Shown here in pieces: positions 1-7,917 of a stretch of DNA of 64,000 nucleotides. Both the position numbers and the translations under genes were made by a program. The notes beneath the pieces are model-generated. The model was not told the DNA's origin. It made no database searches and saw only the letters and a program-made list of their open reading frames with translations. The stretch is from positions 62,001 to 126,000 of the forward strand of contig JBNKDG010000006.1 of NCBI GenBank assembly GCA_050288165.1, written 5' to 3'. How positions within the stretch are numbered: position 1 is the first letter of the stretch; each line of letters opens with the position of its first letter. The DNA comes from JAPHTQ01 sp050288165. Lineage in GTDB: Bacteria; Pseudomonadota; Gammaproteobacteria; Thiohalomonadales; Thiohalomonadaceae.

Positions 1-21
1 AGCAATATTCAACACTTGAAT

Positions 22-46
22 AAATAAAAAAGCCGCACAAGGCGGC
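22..46 (-). terminator. Rho-independent terminator ending the cbb operon
   Basis: On the minus strand a GCCGC/GCGGC stem with a 5-nt loop is followed by a run of T residues. It lies 25 bases past the stop codon of the 529-aa gene and closes the cbbL-to-orf529 transcription unit. Almost the same hairpin core recurs at 10053-10075. Confidence 0.75.
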
Positions 47-70
47 CTTCTGTAGTTTACTTATATCTTT

Positions 71-1660
71 CTAAGTCGATTCGCCAAACAGCGGCAAGCC
101 CTGCTCGGCGATATGTTGTCGCATCTCATCGGGTATAAGCATCACTGGCAGGTTCAGGGTTACCGCCTTGCTATGGCGTTCGATCAGCGCCCGTGCCTGC
201 TCCTTGTCGTAGCGGGGACGGGTTGTGAACTTGCCTGCACCGCCCTCTACCTTCCAGTTCTGCTTGTGGCGGGCCGCATGTAGCCAGGGACTGCGGGTGG
301 CAAATCCGCTCTGTTCGATCTGCACATGCCACTGCCGTCCCAACCGTTGCAGGATACGCGGGATCTCTTTGTCGTAGAGTCGCTTCAGGCGCGACATCTG
401 CCGGTCGTAACGCAGCTCATGCACCATGGCGTCGGCCCAGGCGATGCCGTCCAGTCCCCGTTCCACCGCATGCAGCAGCATCAATTTCAACCCCAGCGAA
501 ACCCACTGATTGCGAAACGGTGCGCGAGGAATGCCGCTGCGCAGACCGTAACGGGCTGACGACTGATGCCAGTCGCTCTGCATCTCTTCGATAAACAGCA
601 GCCGCTTGCCGTCGATGCTTTGCCGCTCCTTGGTGCGAATGTGCAGCAACACATTGCGCTCCGGGTAGTGGGCGGTGAAGTGGGAGTGCGGGTAGTCGGG
701 CAGCGTCACCAGCCACTCGCGATAGCCTTCGCCACCGAAGAGACTCATGTATTCATAACGCTGGCTGTAGCGCTGTACCGGTCGCAACAGGTGATGGTTG
801 TGTGCGTGGTATTTCGCCTGACGGATCGCCGCCTCGCGGCTGGCAAACTCCTGTCTGCCGTAACGCTCGTCGATAACCGGCTGACCGTAGGGGCCGAGCA
901 CAAACCAGCGCACATCGGTGCGGCCCGGCTTGCGCAGCATGCCGACCTGATAGCGGGAGGTGCGACAGCGATAACGCACAATGGCGAGATCGCCCTCTTC
1001 CACCGCGTAACCGGCCATTCGCATCTGGTAGCTGGGAAGACGCTTGGCCACCTCAGTGAAGGGCATCGACGCTTCCTTGATGTACTCCAGCTCATTGCAG
1101 AGATGGGGTGTGACCGCACGATAGTCGATGGCATCGAGTAGCGCGGTTTTCTCCACCATCTCTTTTGCTTGATAGACGGAAAGAAAGTCACGCAGCCCGG
1201 ACCAGACAATCGCCTCGTCGCTCACACCACCACGACGCAGGTTGAGTAGCGTGCGTCGCCACTGTTCCGCGGTGGCGCGGGTGGTGGTCAGTGCCTGGAT
1301 GCGTTGATGTAACGGGCTATAGAGGCGCGACGGATAGTTGTGCCACTCGTCGTAGGTGGTGACGTTTTCCGCCAGCAGGCGGGTACGGGCCTGTTCAACG
1401 ATGCGTACCTGTGCCGGTTGTGCCAGCCAGTCGAGAAAGTGTCGGCGATCCGCATCGCTCCATTGAATGCGCCAGTTGCGATCCGCCAGGGTGTAGCCTG
1501 AGAAGGTGGTGGTGCCGTTATGTTCAAGCAGTATATCGATGAGCGGATAGAGTTGTTGATGCGGTGTGTTGGCGGTGACACGCAGGCGCAGACGGCGCGC
1601 ATGGAAACGTGCGCGGTCGGACATGATTGCAATTCGTCTTCCGTCTGATAAACGTGTCAT
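71..1660 (-). CDS. Protein of unknown function with a phage polyvalent-protein-like region, last gene of the cbb operon
   Basis: This 529-aa protein has no function I can name. Residues 354-366 (LLFIEEMQSDWHQ), 376-382 (GIPRAPF), a following helix at about 386-411 with W-V-x-L-x-L-K, and a C-terminal GLPLF at 521-525 match in order the signature I know from very large phage and plasmid polyvalent proteins. There the pattern reads roughly EEIQSDW, PxAPF, WVALALKRMI and a terminal QPLF. The first 300 residues are basic and show no motif I recognise. No signal peptide or membrane segment is visible, so it should be cytoplasmic. The ATG at 1660 has GGAG six bases upstream; a second in-frame ATG lies 12 codons in. 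It starts 25 bases after the preceding gene and is followed by a terminator, so it is cotranscribed with RuBisCO. The family resemblance is from memory of the motif, not from an alignment. Confidence 0.85.
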   Translation of the reverse strand: MTRLSDGRRIAIMSDRARFHARRLRLRVTANTPHQQLYPLIDILLEHNGTTTFSGYTLADRNWRIQWSDADRRHFLDWLAQPAQVRIVEQARTRLLAENVTTYDEWHNYPSRLYSPLHQRIQALTTTRATAEQWRRTLLNLRRGGVSDEAIVWSGLRDFLSVYQAKEMVEKTALLDAIDYRAVTPHLCNELEYIKEASMPFTEVAKRLPSYQMRMAGYAVEEGDLAIVRYRCRTSRYQVGMLRKPGRTDVRWFVLGPYGQPVIDERYGRQEFASREAAIRQAKYHAHNHHLLRPVQRYSQRYEYMSLFGGEGYREWLVTLPDYPHSHFTAHYPERNVLLHIRTKERQSIDGKRLLFIEEMQSDWHQSSARYGLRSGIPRAPFRNQWVSLGLKLMLLHAVERGLDGIAWADAMVHELRYDRQMSRLKRLYDKEIPRILQRLGRQWHVQIEQSGFATRSPWLHAARHKQNWKVEGGAGKFTTRPRYDKEQARALIERHSKAVTLNLPVMLIPDEMRQHIAEQGLPLFGEST

Positions 1661-1685
1661 CTCTCACTCCAGTGAATCGACGTTG

Positions 1686-2117
1686 TTAATCTTTTGAAGG
1701 AAAACCGATCACTCCATGTGTCCCGTTACTCAGGGCGTCGAGTCGTTCGCCCAGAATCTGCTCCATCGAATCCAGCACTCGTTTAATGATCATGCCCGCA
1801 TTGACGTGGAAGAGTCGCAGTTGGCAATGCACCGGCATATGCAATGTTTCGCGGCGTCCGGTATCGAACTCGGTCCACGCGGCGATCGGCACATCGTAGA
1901 GGGCACGGTCCACCACAATCCAGGCATCTGGCTGCAGGATCAGGTCGAGGGTTTTCAGTCCGGGGATGGATATCGACAACTCGGCGCCAAGACGACGCAG
2001 CGCGGTCTGCACCGTGTTGAAGTAGTGTGCCTCGATGATCGCGTCGCGGTATTCGTAGACGGGCACCTCTTCATGGCGTCGATACATGTCCGCCTCAGCT
2101 ATCGTCACGCAGTTCAT
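1686..2117 (-). CDS. Conserved-looking hypothetical protein in the cbb operon (143 aa)
   Basis: I do not recognise this 143-aa soluble protein. It has no signal peptide or membrane helix and contains alternating hydrophobic stretches compatible with a small alpha/beta fold. A strong Shine-Dalgarno sequence (GGAGGGGAG) precedes the ATG at 2117, and its start overlaps the end of the 103-aa gene by 23 bases, which suggests translational coupling. The next gene follows after 25 bases. The position after cbbO implies expression together with RuBisCO and its activase, and a role in RuBisCO assembly, repair or regulation is a guess from context only. Confidence 0.8.
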   Translation of the reverse strand: MNCVTIAEADMYRRHEEVPVYEYRDAIIEAHYFNTVQTALRRLGAELSISIPGLKTLDLILQPDAWIVVDRALYDVPIAAWTEFDTGRRETLHMPVHCQLRLFHVNAGMIIKRVLDSMEQILGERLDALSNGTHGVIGFPSKD

Positions 2118-2406
2118 GCTCTCCCCTCCACCCTGACGCCTTTGCCCGGGTTAGTGCCTTCGAGTGGATATGAATGAAGCGAATCCGCAGTTCGTCGGGC
2201 AGGTTGCCCACAAGAAAGCCGTACTTCTCCCATTCGACATTAACCTTCTGCCACAGGTTTTCAATCGCCGCGGCATTCCAGCCTTCGCAGGTCTCATTCT
2301 CAGGTATGAGACCGAAGGCCCAGGCATCACGAATGATCTTGCCCGTCGCGGTCATCGCACCGTTGATGTCGTTATTGATTCCTACATAACTCTTTGCCTG
2401 TTGCAT
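2095..2406 (-). CDS. Small hypothetical protein directly downstream of cbbO (103 aa)
   Basis: This 103-aa protein is unrecognised in function. It is hydrophilic, mostly helical by appearance and rich in Trp (five residues), with no cysteine pair or metal motif. GAGGAGG lies seven bases before the ATG at 2406, and only 14 bases separate it from the cbbO stop, so it is clearly part of the cbb operon. Its 3' end overlaps the next gene by 23 bases. It may be a partner of the CbbQO activase or of the two genes after it; nothing in the sequence decides this. Confidence 0.8.
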   Translation of the reverse strand: MQQAKSYVGINNDINGAMTATGKIIRDAWAFGLIPENETCEGWNAAAIENLWQKVNVEWEKYGFLVGNLPDELRIRFIHIHSKALTRAKASGWRGEHELRDDS

Positions 2407-2420
2407 GATGGTTCCTCCTC

Positions 2421-4787
2421 TTATGAGGTCAGGCTGGCGAACAGTGCCGGCAGCTTTTCCGGCAGCCGGTTGACGTGATCGACAATGGTGTAATGGGTCG
2501 CACCGAAGATACGCTTCACATAGTGGTCGGCATCGGCATCGAGAGTGAGGCAGTAACTCATGACGCCTTTGCTATACAGTTCTTCCACCGCCTTACGGGT
2601 GTCGTGGCGCAGGTGCTGCGGATCACGCTCGTCGATGTCGGCGGGCGCACCGTCTGTGACCACCAGCAGCAGCTTGCGCCGCTCCGGTTGTTTCAGCAGA
2701 TGGTGTCCGGCATGACGCATCGCCGCGCCCATGCGGGTAGAGAGTCCGCCCTTCATTCCGGCCAGACGACTCTTTGCCTCGTCGTCCCAACGCTGATTGA
2801 AATCCTTGAAGCGGAAATACTGCACGTCGTGTCGACCATCCGAGGCAAAGCCGTGGATGGCGAACGGATCGCCGATACCGTTGATTGCTGTCGCTACCAA
2901 CGTTGCCGCTTCGCGGGTCAGGTCGAGAACCGTTTTGGAATCTTCGTCGCTGTTGTCGATACGGTCGTTGGTCGATTCGGAAAGGTCCAGCAACACAGTG
3001 ACCGCCAGATCGCGATTCTTGATCACGTTGCGCATGGTGATGCGCGGACTCGGCTGTTCGCCCATGCGCATCGCCACCATCGCATCGACCGCGGCATTGA
3101 TATCCACTTCGTCGCCATCTTCCAGATTGCGCTGACGTTGTACGCCCTGCGGTGCCAGCAGATCGATAATGCGGCGGATCTGGTAGGCCACCGGTTTGTA
3201 TTCGCTGAGGATCGCATCGACCTCTTCCGGGTTGCCGCGTGCCGGTCGGCGCTCATACAGCGTTGCCCAGTCGGGACGGAACAGCTGCACCTGATAGTCC
3301 CACTCCTGATAGTGGAACGGTGCAGAGATCGGCTCCTTGCCCCACATGGCGTTAAAGCTGGTGGTCGCCTCGCCCGCATCTTCGTAGGGCATGAACTCGG
3401 TGGCGCAGACCCAGATCTCCTGGGCATCGTCACCGGCCAGTTCGCAATCGACTTCGTTGGCCATCTCCACTGCGCTGACATACTTGCGCACCTGACGCTG
3501 ACTGGCGGGCAGGTACTCTTCGCCGTAGAGCGCACGGTCGAACTCATCCATCGACCAGACAAAACGGTTGTCGTCGCGATAGGCAATACGGAAAGCGTTG
3601 AGCACGCGCAGACTCGGCATCGCCTTACGGGCGCTGAGCAGGTTGAACAGCTCCAGACCGATGTGCCAACTGAAACTGTTTTCCAGTCGGTTGTGGGCGA
3701 TGTTGGCGTGAAACTTCTGCGTGATGGCATCGAGTTCGGCATCGCCGCTCTGCACGCTACTGTCGAGCAGCATGTGGGCGATCTTCTCTACCAGCACCAC
3801 GGTTTCATGTTCAACGCTCGTGGTCGGTTGCAGCGAGAGCAGCGTACCCCAGAGTTTTTTCAGACCGGGGAAATCGTTGACCGCGCAGTACTCGACCCGT
3901 GCATCCTCGGCCAGGGCGATGAAAAACATCTGCGCCGGAGACAACTGCTCTGCCGAGATCGCATGACGGCTGTAGTGAATGTGTGCCGCCAGGTGGGCGC
4001 ACTGAGCGCGATAGAGTTCCAGCCCGGAGACGATCTCTTCGCCGTCGCGTTTGATCGGGTCGACCGCATCGGGCAGGTGCAACACATGCTGCTCGATGTA
4101 GGGACGAAAGCCTTCGTAGTCGGCTGAAGTGGGACGCAGGAAAAAGTCGCGCCCCCACAGTGCGCGCAGGTAGTAGTTGAGCTTGCGCTGGCTGTCGATG
4201 AACAGCGTGCCGCGACGCTCCTGCTGCAACATCTTTTTGCTGTCTGCCGTCTCCAGGGCGAAATACTTCACCAGATTCGGCAGGTCGCGACGATACGCTT
4301 CTGCACCAAAGGAAGACCAGCGCTTGAGTCCGCTGAGGGTCAATTTGGAAAGCAGCTCGTCGATGTTGCTGAGCATCGGGCGCAGTCCGCGGGCGGCACG
4401 GGCGGAGAGATGATGGATCAGCGCCAGATAACCGCGCAGCAGTTCCGGATCGCCGAGACGACGCGCTGCGGTCGGCAGTGAGGAAAACAGCATGGCGATG
4501 ACTTCGCCGGAGGTCATGGAAGAGAGTTTCATCGCCGCGTGAATGCAGTCGCTGATAATGTCTTCGCCGCACTCCTTCACCACCAGCGGCATCTCTTCCA
4601 GATAGGCGATAACCAGATCGGAACCGCGACCCAGTTTGCACAGGCCGCGACCACCATCGAGATACTCTTCCAGACCGGCAGGTGACATCAGACGCGCCGC
4701 TTCGTGGAAGGTCGATTCAAGTACCTCACGCACCTCCGGCGCCATCTCGGCGAACTGCGCTTTGTAATCGTCGAAATTGACCGTCAT
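2421..4787 (-). CDS. cbbO: CbbO, von Willebrand factor A component of the RuBisCO activase
   Basis: CbbO is the substrate-adaptor half of the CbbQO RuBisCO activase. CbbO binds inhibited RuBisCO through its VWA domain while the CbbQ hexamer supplies ATP-driven remodelling that releases tight-binding sugar phosphates. The 788-aa length is normal for the family. The long N-terminal part is helical; the C-terminal VWA domain starts at about residue 593. It has a complete MIDAS: DLSES at 601-605, a threonine at about 684 in GGLSTRM, and the aspartate of VVTDGAPAD at about 712. The gene follows cbbQ after 156 bases that contain an inverted repeat. Its ribosome binding site is weak (AAGG), which may keep CbbO low relative to CbbQ. 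Confidence 0.95.
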   Translation of the reverse strand: MTVNFDDYKAQFAEMAPEVREVLESTFHEAARLMSPAGLEEYLDGGRGLCKLGRGSDLVIAYLEEMPLVVKECGEDIISDCIHAAMKLSSMTSGEVIAMLFSSLPTAARRLGDPELLRGYLALIHHLSARAARGLRPMLSNIDELLSKLTLSGLKRWSSFGAEAYRRDLPNLVKYFALETADSKKMLQQERRGTLFIDSQRKLNYYLRALWGRDFFLRPTSADYEGFRPYIEQHVLHLPDAVDPIKRDGEEIVSGLELYRAQCAHLAAHIHYSRHAISAEQLSPAQMFFIALAEDARVEYCAVNDFPGLKKLWGTLLSLQPTTSVEHETVVLVEKIAHMLLDSSVQSGDAELDAITQKFHANIAHNRLENSFSWHIGLELFNLLSARKAMPSLRVLNAFRIAYRDDNRFVWSMDEFDRALYGEEYLPASQRQVRKYVSAVEMANEVDCELAGDDAQEIWVCATEFMPYEDAGEATTSFNAMWGKEPISAPFHYQEWDYQVQLFRPDWATLYERRPARGNPEEVDAILSEYKPVAYQIRRIIDLLAPQGVQRQRNLEDGDEVDINAAVDAMVAMRMGEQPSPRITMRNVIKNRDLAVTVLLDLSESTNDRIDNSDEDSKTVLDLTREAATLVATAINGIGDPFAIHGFASDGRHDVQYFRFKDFNQRWDDEAKSRLAGMKGGLSTRMGAAMRHAGHHLLKQPERRKLLLVVTDGAPADIDERDPQHLRHDTRKAVEELYSKGVMSYCLTLDADADHYVKRIFGATHYTIVDHVNRLPEKLPALFASLTS

Positions 4788-4801
4788 GGTAAAAAGCCTT
4801 T

Positions 4802-4936
4802 AACGCAAAGGCGCGAAGACGCGAAGGAAACCTTTCAATTGCTTATTGCTTTGAGTCATCGCTGTTCCCTCCGTGCCTATATTCCACTGAAGCAATACAA
4901 GCAGTTGTACCCTTTGCGCCTTGGCGTCTTTGCGCG
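4802..4936. repeat. Imperfect inverted repeat between cbbQ and cbbO
   Basis: The arms at 4802-4827 and 4911-4936 are near reverse complements built on CGCAAAGGCGC and GAAGACGCGAAGG units. This type of purine-rich repeat is dispersed in many proteobacterial genomes. It fills most of the 156-base gap and could form a hairpin in the cbb mRNA. Confidence 0.7.
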
Positions 4937-4943
4937 AGATTTA

Positions 4944-5756
4944 TTACGAAACAAAAAACGTCTGTACCGCCGCCTCCAGCGTTTCACGTATATCCGGATC
5001 GTCGGTCAACGGATTCACCAGGGTCATGTGGCAGGCGGCTAACGGTTCGACACCTTCGGCGATCATGCTGCCTGCGTAGACCAGCAGACGGGTGGAAATC
5101 CCCTCGTCCAGGCCGTGCCCTTTTAAGTTGCGGGCGCGGTGTGCGATCTGCACCAGCTTGCCTGCGGTGTCGGTATCGATACCGGCCTCGCGGGCGACGA
5201 TCTCGGTTTCGCTCTGCGCATCGGGGTAGTCGAAGTTGAGCGCACCGAAGCGCTGCTTGGTCGACTGTTTCAGGTCTTTCATCAATGACTGGTAACCGGG
5301 GTTGTAGGAGATCACCAGTTGGAAATCGGGATGGGCTTCGATCAGTTCGCCCTTTTTGTCGAGCGGCAGGGTGCGACGGTGATCGGTCAGCGGGTGGATC
5401 ACTACGGTAGTGTCCTGCCGCGCTTCGACCACTTCGTCGAGGTAACAGATGGCGCCCATGCGTGCCGCCAAGGTAAGCGGACCGTCCTGCCAGCGGGTGC
5501 CGTCTTTATCCAATAGAAAACGTCCCACCAGATCCGAGGCGGTCATGTCTTCGTTACAGGCGACAGTGATCAGTGGCTTGCCCAGTCTCCACGCCATGTA
5601 TTCAACAAAGCGTGACTTGCCACAGCCGGTCGGGCCTTTCAGCATCATCGGCATGCGTCGTGCGTAGGCCTTTTCGTAGAGCGTGACCTCGTTGCCTACC
5701 GGTTTGTAAAACGGTTCGCCTTTAATTGCGTACTGTTTAATCGACATATCTGTCAT
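4944..5756 (-). CDS. cbbQ: CbbQ, MoxR-family AAA+ ATPase of the RuBisCO activase
   Basis: CbbQ is the hexameric AAA+ motor that works with CbbO to reactivate RuBisCO. The 270-aa protein has a Walker A motif GPTGCGKS at residues 41-48 and a Walker B motif CYLDEV at 104-109. A sensor-type asparagine stands in ISYNPGYQS further on, as in other MoxR/CbbQ proteins. The ATG at 5756 is preceded by a GAGGAAAGAG ribosome binding site; a second ATG three codons later is possible. It sits between cbbS and cbbO and is separated from each by repeat-containing spacers. The cbbLSQO order marks the RuBisCO as the CbbQO-dependent form I type. Confidence 0.96.
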   Translation of the reverse strand: MTDMSIKQYAIKGEPFYKPVGNEVTLYEKAYARRMPMMLKGPTGCGKSRFVEYMAWRLGKPLITVACNEDMTASDLVGRFLLDKDGTRWQDGPLTLAARMGAICYLDEVVEARQDTTVVIHPLTDHRRTLPLDKKGELIEAHPDFQLVISYNPGYQSLMKDLKQSTKQRFGALNFDYPDAQSETEIVAREAGIDTDTAGKLVQIAHRARNLKGHGLDEGISTRLLVYAGSMIAEGVEPLAACHMTLVNPLTDDPDIRETLEAAVQTFFVS

Positions 5757-5778
5757 GGCTCTTTCCTCGGTGAATTGA

Positions 5779-5854
5779 GGTATCAGGTGACAGGTAACAG
5801 GTGGCAGGAAAAGCAGCCCGTGGTGTCATGACCTGCAACCTGACACCTGTTACC
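5779..5854. repeat. Inverted repeat of ACAGGT units between cbbS and cbbQ
   Basis: The left arm 5779-5808 consists of direct copies of a CAGGTGA/CAGGTAA heptamer; the right arm 5830-5854 is its near reverse complement. About 19 of 23 positions pair. The element occupies most of the 103-base spacer and could form a long hairpin in the mRNA. Confidence 0.7.
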
Positions 5855-5859
5855 TTTTT

Positions 5860-6216
5860 TCAAACTGCCTTGCCGCGGAACACCACCATCTCGGCACCTT
5901 TGGACTGGGCGTAGTTGTCGTAACCGACCAGTCGCACATGGTTACCGGGGTGTGCCTTGTGGCACGCTTCCGCTTCACCAAGGATGCGGTCGACGTCGGT
6001 CTCGCCGAACATCGGCAGCTTCCACATGTACCAGTAGTGGCCGAAGGCGTTCTCTGGTTCAGTGTGTTCTACCGCCGGGTTCCAGCCCTTGCTGACGATG
6101 TATTCAACCTGCAGGCGAATACGGGCGTCGTCCATCTCGGTGAGATAAGAGAAGGTCTCGAACTTGCGGCTCGCCGCGTCGCTCAGACTTGATGTGTAAT
6201 CCTGCATGTCGCTCAT
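5860..6216 (-). CDS. cbbS: RuBisCO small subunit, form I
   Basis: CbbS forms the L8S8 holoenzyme with CbbL. The 118-aa length fits proteobacterial form I small subunits. The sequence has the family pattern ETFSYL near the N-terminus and a YWYMWKLPMFG stretch at about 60-70, followed by the helix preceding the final beta-strands (VRLVGYDN). GAGGA precedes the ATG at 6216. It lies 117 bases after cbbL, with a palindromic repeat in that spacer, and upstream of cbbQ in the same operon. Confidence 0.97.
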   Translation of the reverse strand: MSDMQDYTSSLSDAASRKFETFSYLTEMDDARIRLQVEYIVSKGWNPAVEHTEPENAFGHYWYMWKLPMFGETDVDRILGEAEACHKAHPGNHVRLVGYDNYAQSKGAEMVVFRGKAV

Positions 6217-6248
6217 GATTCAATCCTCATTCTGTCGGTTGAGTCAGG

Positions 6249-6327
6249 CGTAGGATGGGCAAAGCGCAGCGTGCCCATCTTCTGCCTGTTTGATGGGCAC
6301 GGCGCAGGCGCCTTTGCCCATCCTACG
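6249..6327. repeat. Palindromic repeat between cbbL and cbbS
   Basis: CGTAGGATGGGCAAAG at 6249 and its complement CTTTGCCCATCCTACG ending at 6327 bound the element, with inner arms GTGCCCATC and GATGGGCAC. It is a member of the widespread GTAGGATGGGC family of intergenic palindromes. It could act as an mRNA-stabilising hairpin protecting the upstream cbbL message. Confidence 0.8.
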
Positions 6328-6333
6328 GTTCCG

Positions 6334-7752
6334 TTAGCGGTGAGCCACGTCGAGTTTGTCTACCGTGTCGAACTCAAATTTAATTTCCTTCCAGGTCTCC
6401 ATCGCCATCTTCAGCTCTGGGCTGTGCTCGGCGGCGGCGGTCAGGATCTCTTTGCCCTCTTTCTCCAGTTCACGACCCTGGTTGCGTGCTTCGACGCAGG
6501 CCTCAAGGGCAACCCGGTTGGCGGCTGCGCCAGCAGCGTTGCCCCACGGGTGGCCAAGTGTGCCGCCACCGAACTGCAGAACCGAGTCGTCGCCGAAGAT
6601 GGAAACCAGCGCCGGCATGTGCCAGACGTGGATACCGCCCGAGGCAACCGGCATGACGCCAGGCATCGCGCCCCAATCCTGGTCGAACATGATTCCGCGG
6701 CTGCGGTCTTCCTTGATGTAGGAATCGCGCATCAGGTCGATCCAGCCGAGGGTAGCTTCACGGTCACCTTCCAGCTTGCCGACCACGGTGCCGGAGTGCA
6801 GATGGTCACCACCGGAGAGGCGTAGCGCCTTGGTCAGCACACGGAAGTGGATGCCGTGGTTCGGGTTGCGATCGAGTACCGCGTGCATCGCACGGTGGAT
6901 GTGCAACAGAATGCCGTTGTCACGACACCACTGGGCCAGACCGGTGTTGGCGGTGAAGCCGCCGGTCAGGTAGTCGTGCATGATGATCGGTGCGCCCAAC
7001 TCTTTGGCGAACTCGGCCCGCTTGTACATCTCTTCCGGAGTCGGCGCGGTCACGTTGAGGTAGTGACCTTTGCGTTCGCCGGTCTCGGCCTCTGCCTTAT
7101 GGATCGCCTCCATCACGAACTCGAAGCGGTGGTTCCAGCGCATGAACGGCTGGGAGTTCACGTTCTCGTCGTCTTTGGTGAAGTCGAGACCACCACGCAG
7201 ACATTCGTACACGGCACGGCCGTAGTTCTTGGCGGAGAGGCCCAGCTTCGGCTTGATGGTGCAGCCCAGCAGCGGACGGCCGTATTTGTTCATGCGGTCG
7301 CGCTCCACCTGAATACCGTTCGGCGGGCCGTTACAGGTCATGACGTAGGCCAGCGGGACGCGGATATCTTCCAGACGCAGGGCGCGGACCGCCTTGAAGC
7401 CGAAGACGTTACCCACAAGCGAGGTGAAGACGTTAACTACGGAGCCTTCCTCGAACAGGTCGATGGGATAGGCAATGAAGGCGTAGAACGCTTCATCGTT
7501 GCCCGGTACGTCCTCAATGGCGTAGGCGCGCCCCTTGTAGTGGTCGAGGTCGGTTAACAGGTCGGTCCACACCGTGGTCCAGGTGCCGGTTGAGGACTCA
7601 GCGGCTACCGCGGCGGCGGCCTCCTCGCGTGGCACCCCTTCCTGCGGCGTGATCTTGAAACAGGCCAGGAAGTCGGTGTCCTTGGGGGTGTACTCGGGCA
7701 TCCAGTACGTTTCACGATACTCTTTCACGCCCGCTTGGTAGGTCTTAGCCAT
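6334..7752 (-). CDS. cbbL: RuBisCO large subunit, form I
   Basis: The catalytic subunit carboxylates ribulose 1,5-bisphosphate in the Calvin-Benson-Bassham cycle. The 472-aa protein has all key residues: catalytic Lys167 and Lys169 in TIKPKLGLS, the carbamylated Lys193 with metal ligands Asp195 and Glu196 in FTKDDE, His286 and Arg287 in HIHRAMHA, and loop-6 Lys326 in GTVVGKLEG. The ligand His and SGGIH segments near the C-terminal end of the barrel are also present. GAGGAG precedes the ATG. It is the first gene of a minus-strand operon and is divergent from cbbR. No carboxysome shell genes follow; instead cbbQ and cbbO do, which is the usual arrangement for non-carboxysomal form IA enzymes. 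Confidence 0.98.
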   Translation of the reverse strand: MAKTYQAGVKEYRETYWMPEYTPKDTDFLACFKITPQEGVPREEAAAAVAAESSTGTWTTVWTDLLTDLDHYKGRAYAIEDVPGNDEAFYAFIAYPIDLFEEGSVVNVFTSLVGNVFGFKAVRALRLEDIRVPLAYVMTCNGPPNGIQVERDRMNKYGRPLLGCTIKPKLGLSAKNYGRAVYECLRGGLDFTKDDENVNSQPFMRWNHRFEFVMEAIHKAEAETGERKGHYLNVTAPTPEEMYKRAEFAKELGAPIIMHDYLTGGFTANTGLAQWCRDNGILLHIHRAMHAVLDRNPNHGIHFRVLTKALRLSGGDHLHSGTVVGKLEGDREATLGWIDLMRDSYIKEDRSRGIMFDQDWGAMPGVMPVASGGIHVWHMPALVSIFGDDSVLQFGGGTLGHPWGNAAGAAANRVALEACVEARNQGRELEKEGKEILTAAAEHSPELKMAMETWKEIKFEFDTVDKLDVAHR

Positions 7753-7879
7753 CGCTTTGCTCCTCTCGCTATCTACCTGAAAACTGCCCGGCCATTTCCT
7801 GACCGGATTAGTTGGTTAAGTCACGGTTGCAATTTAGCGAAATGGCCAAATAATGGAAATTAATAGTAAAAATGATCCA

Positions 7880-7897
7880 CATTAAGGATCGTTAATG
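7880..7897. promoter_or_regulatory. Putative CbbR operator in the cbbR-cbbL intergenic region
   Basis: The 18-bp sequence CATTAAGGATCGTTAATG has perfect 6-bp inverted arms and contains TTA-N8-TAA, the spacing expected of LysR-family CbbR sites. A second overlapping inverted repeat, GATCC-N7-GGATC, lies at 7874-7890. Both are 20-44 bases upstream of the cbbR start codon, within the AT-rich centre of the 165-base divergent region. A role in autoregulation of cbbR and activation of cbbL is inferred. Confidence 0.6.
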
Positions 7898-7917
7898 ACC
7901 AGTAAGGAAGGTGGGCG

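Noticed and set aside
2475..4127. A 550-codon open frame antisense to cbbO
   Set aside because: It mirrors the codon pattern of cbbO, has no recognisable motif and no ribosome binding site; cbbO is certain.
5779..5854. CRISPR-like tandem units in the cbbS-cbbQ spacer
   Set aside because: The units are 7-bp degenerate CAGGTGA copies without spacers; it is a hairpin repeat. No CRISPR array or cas gene was seen in the window.
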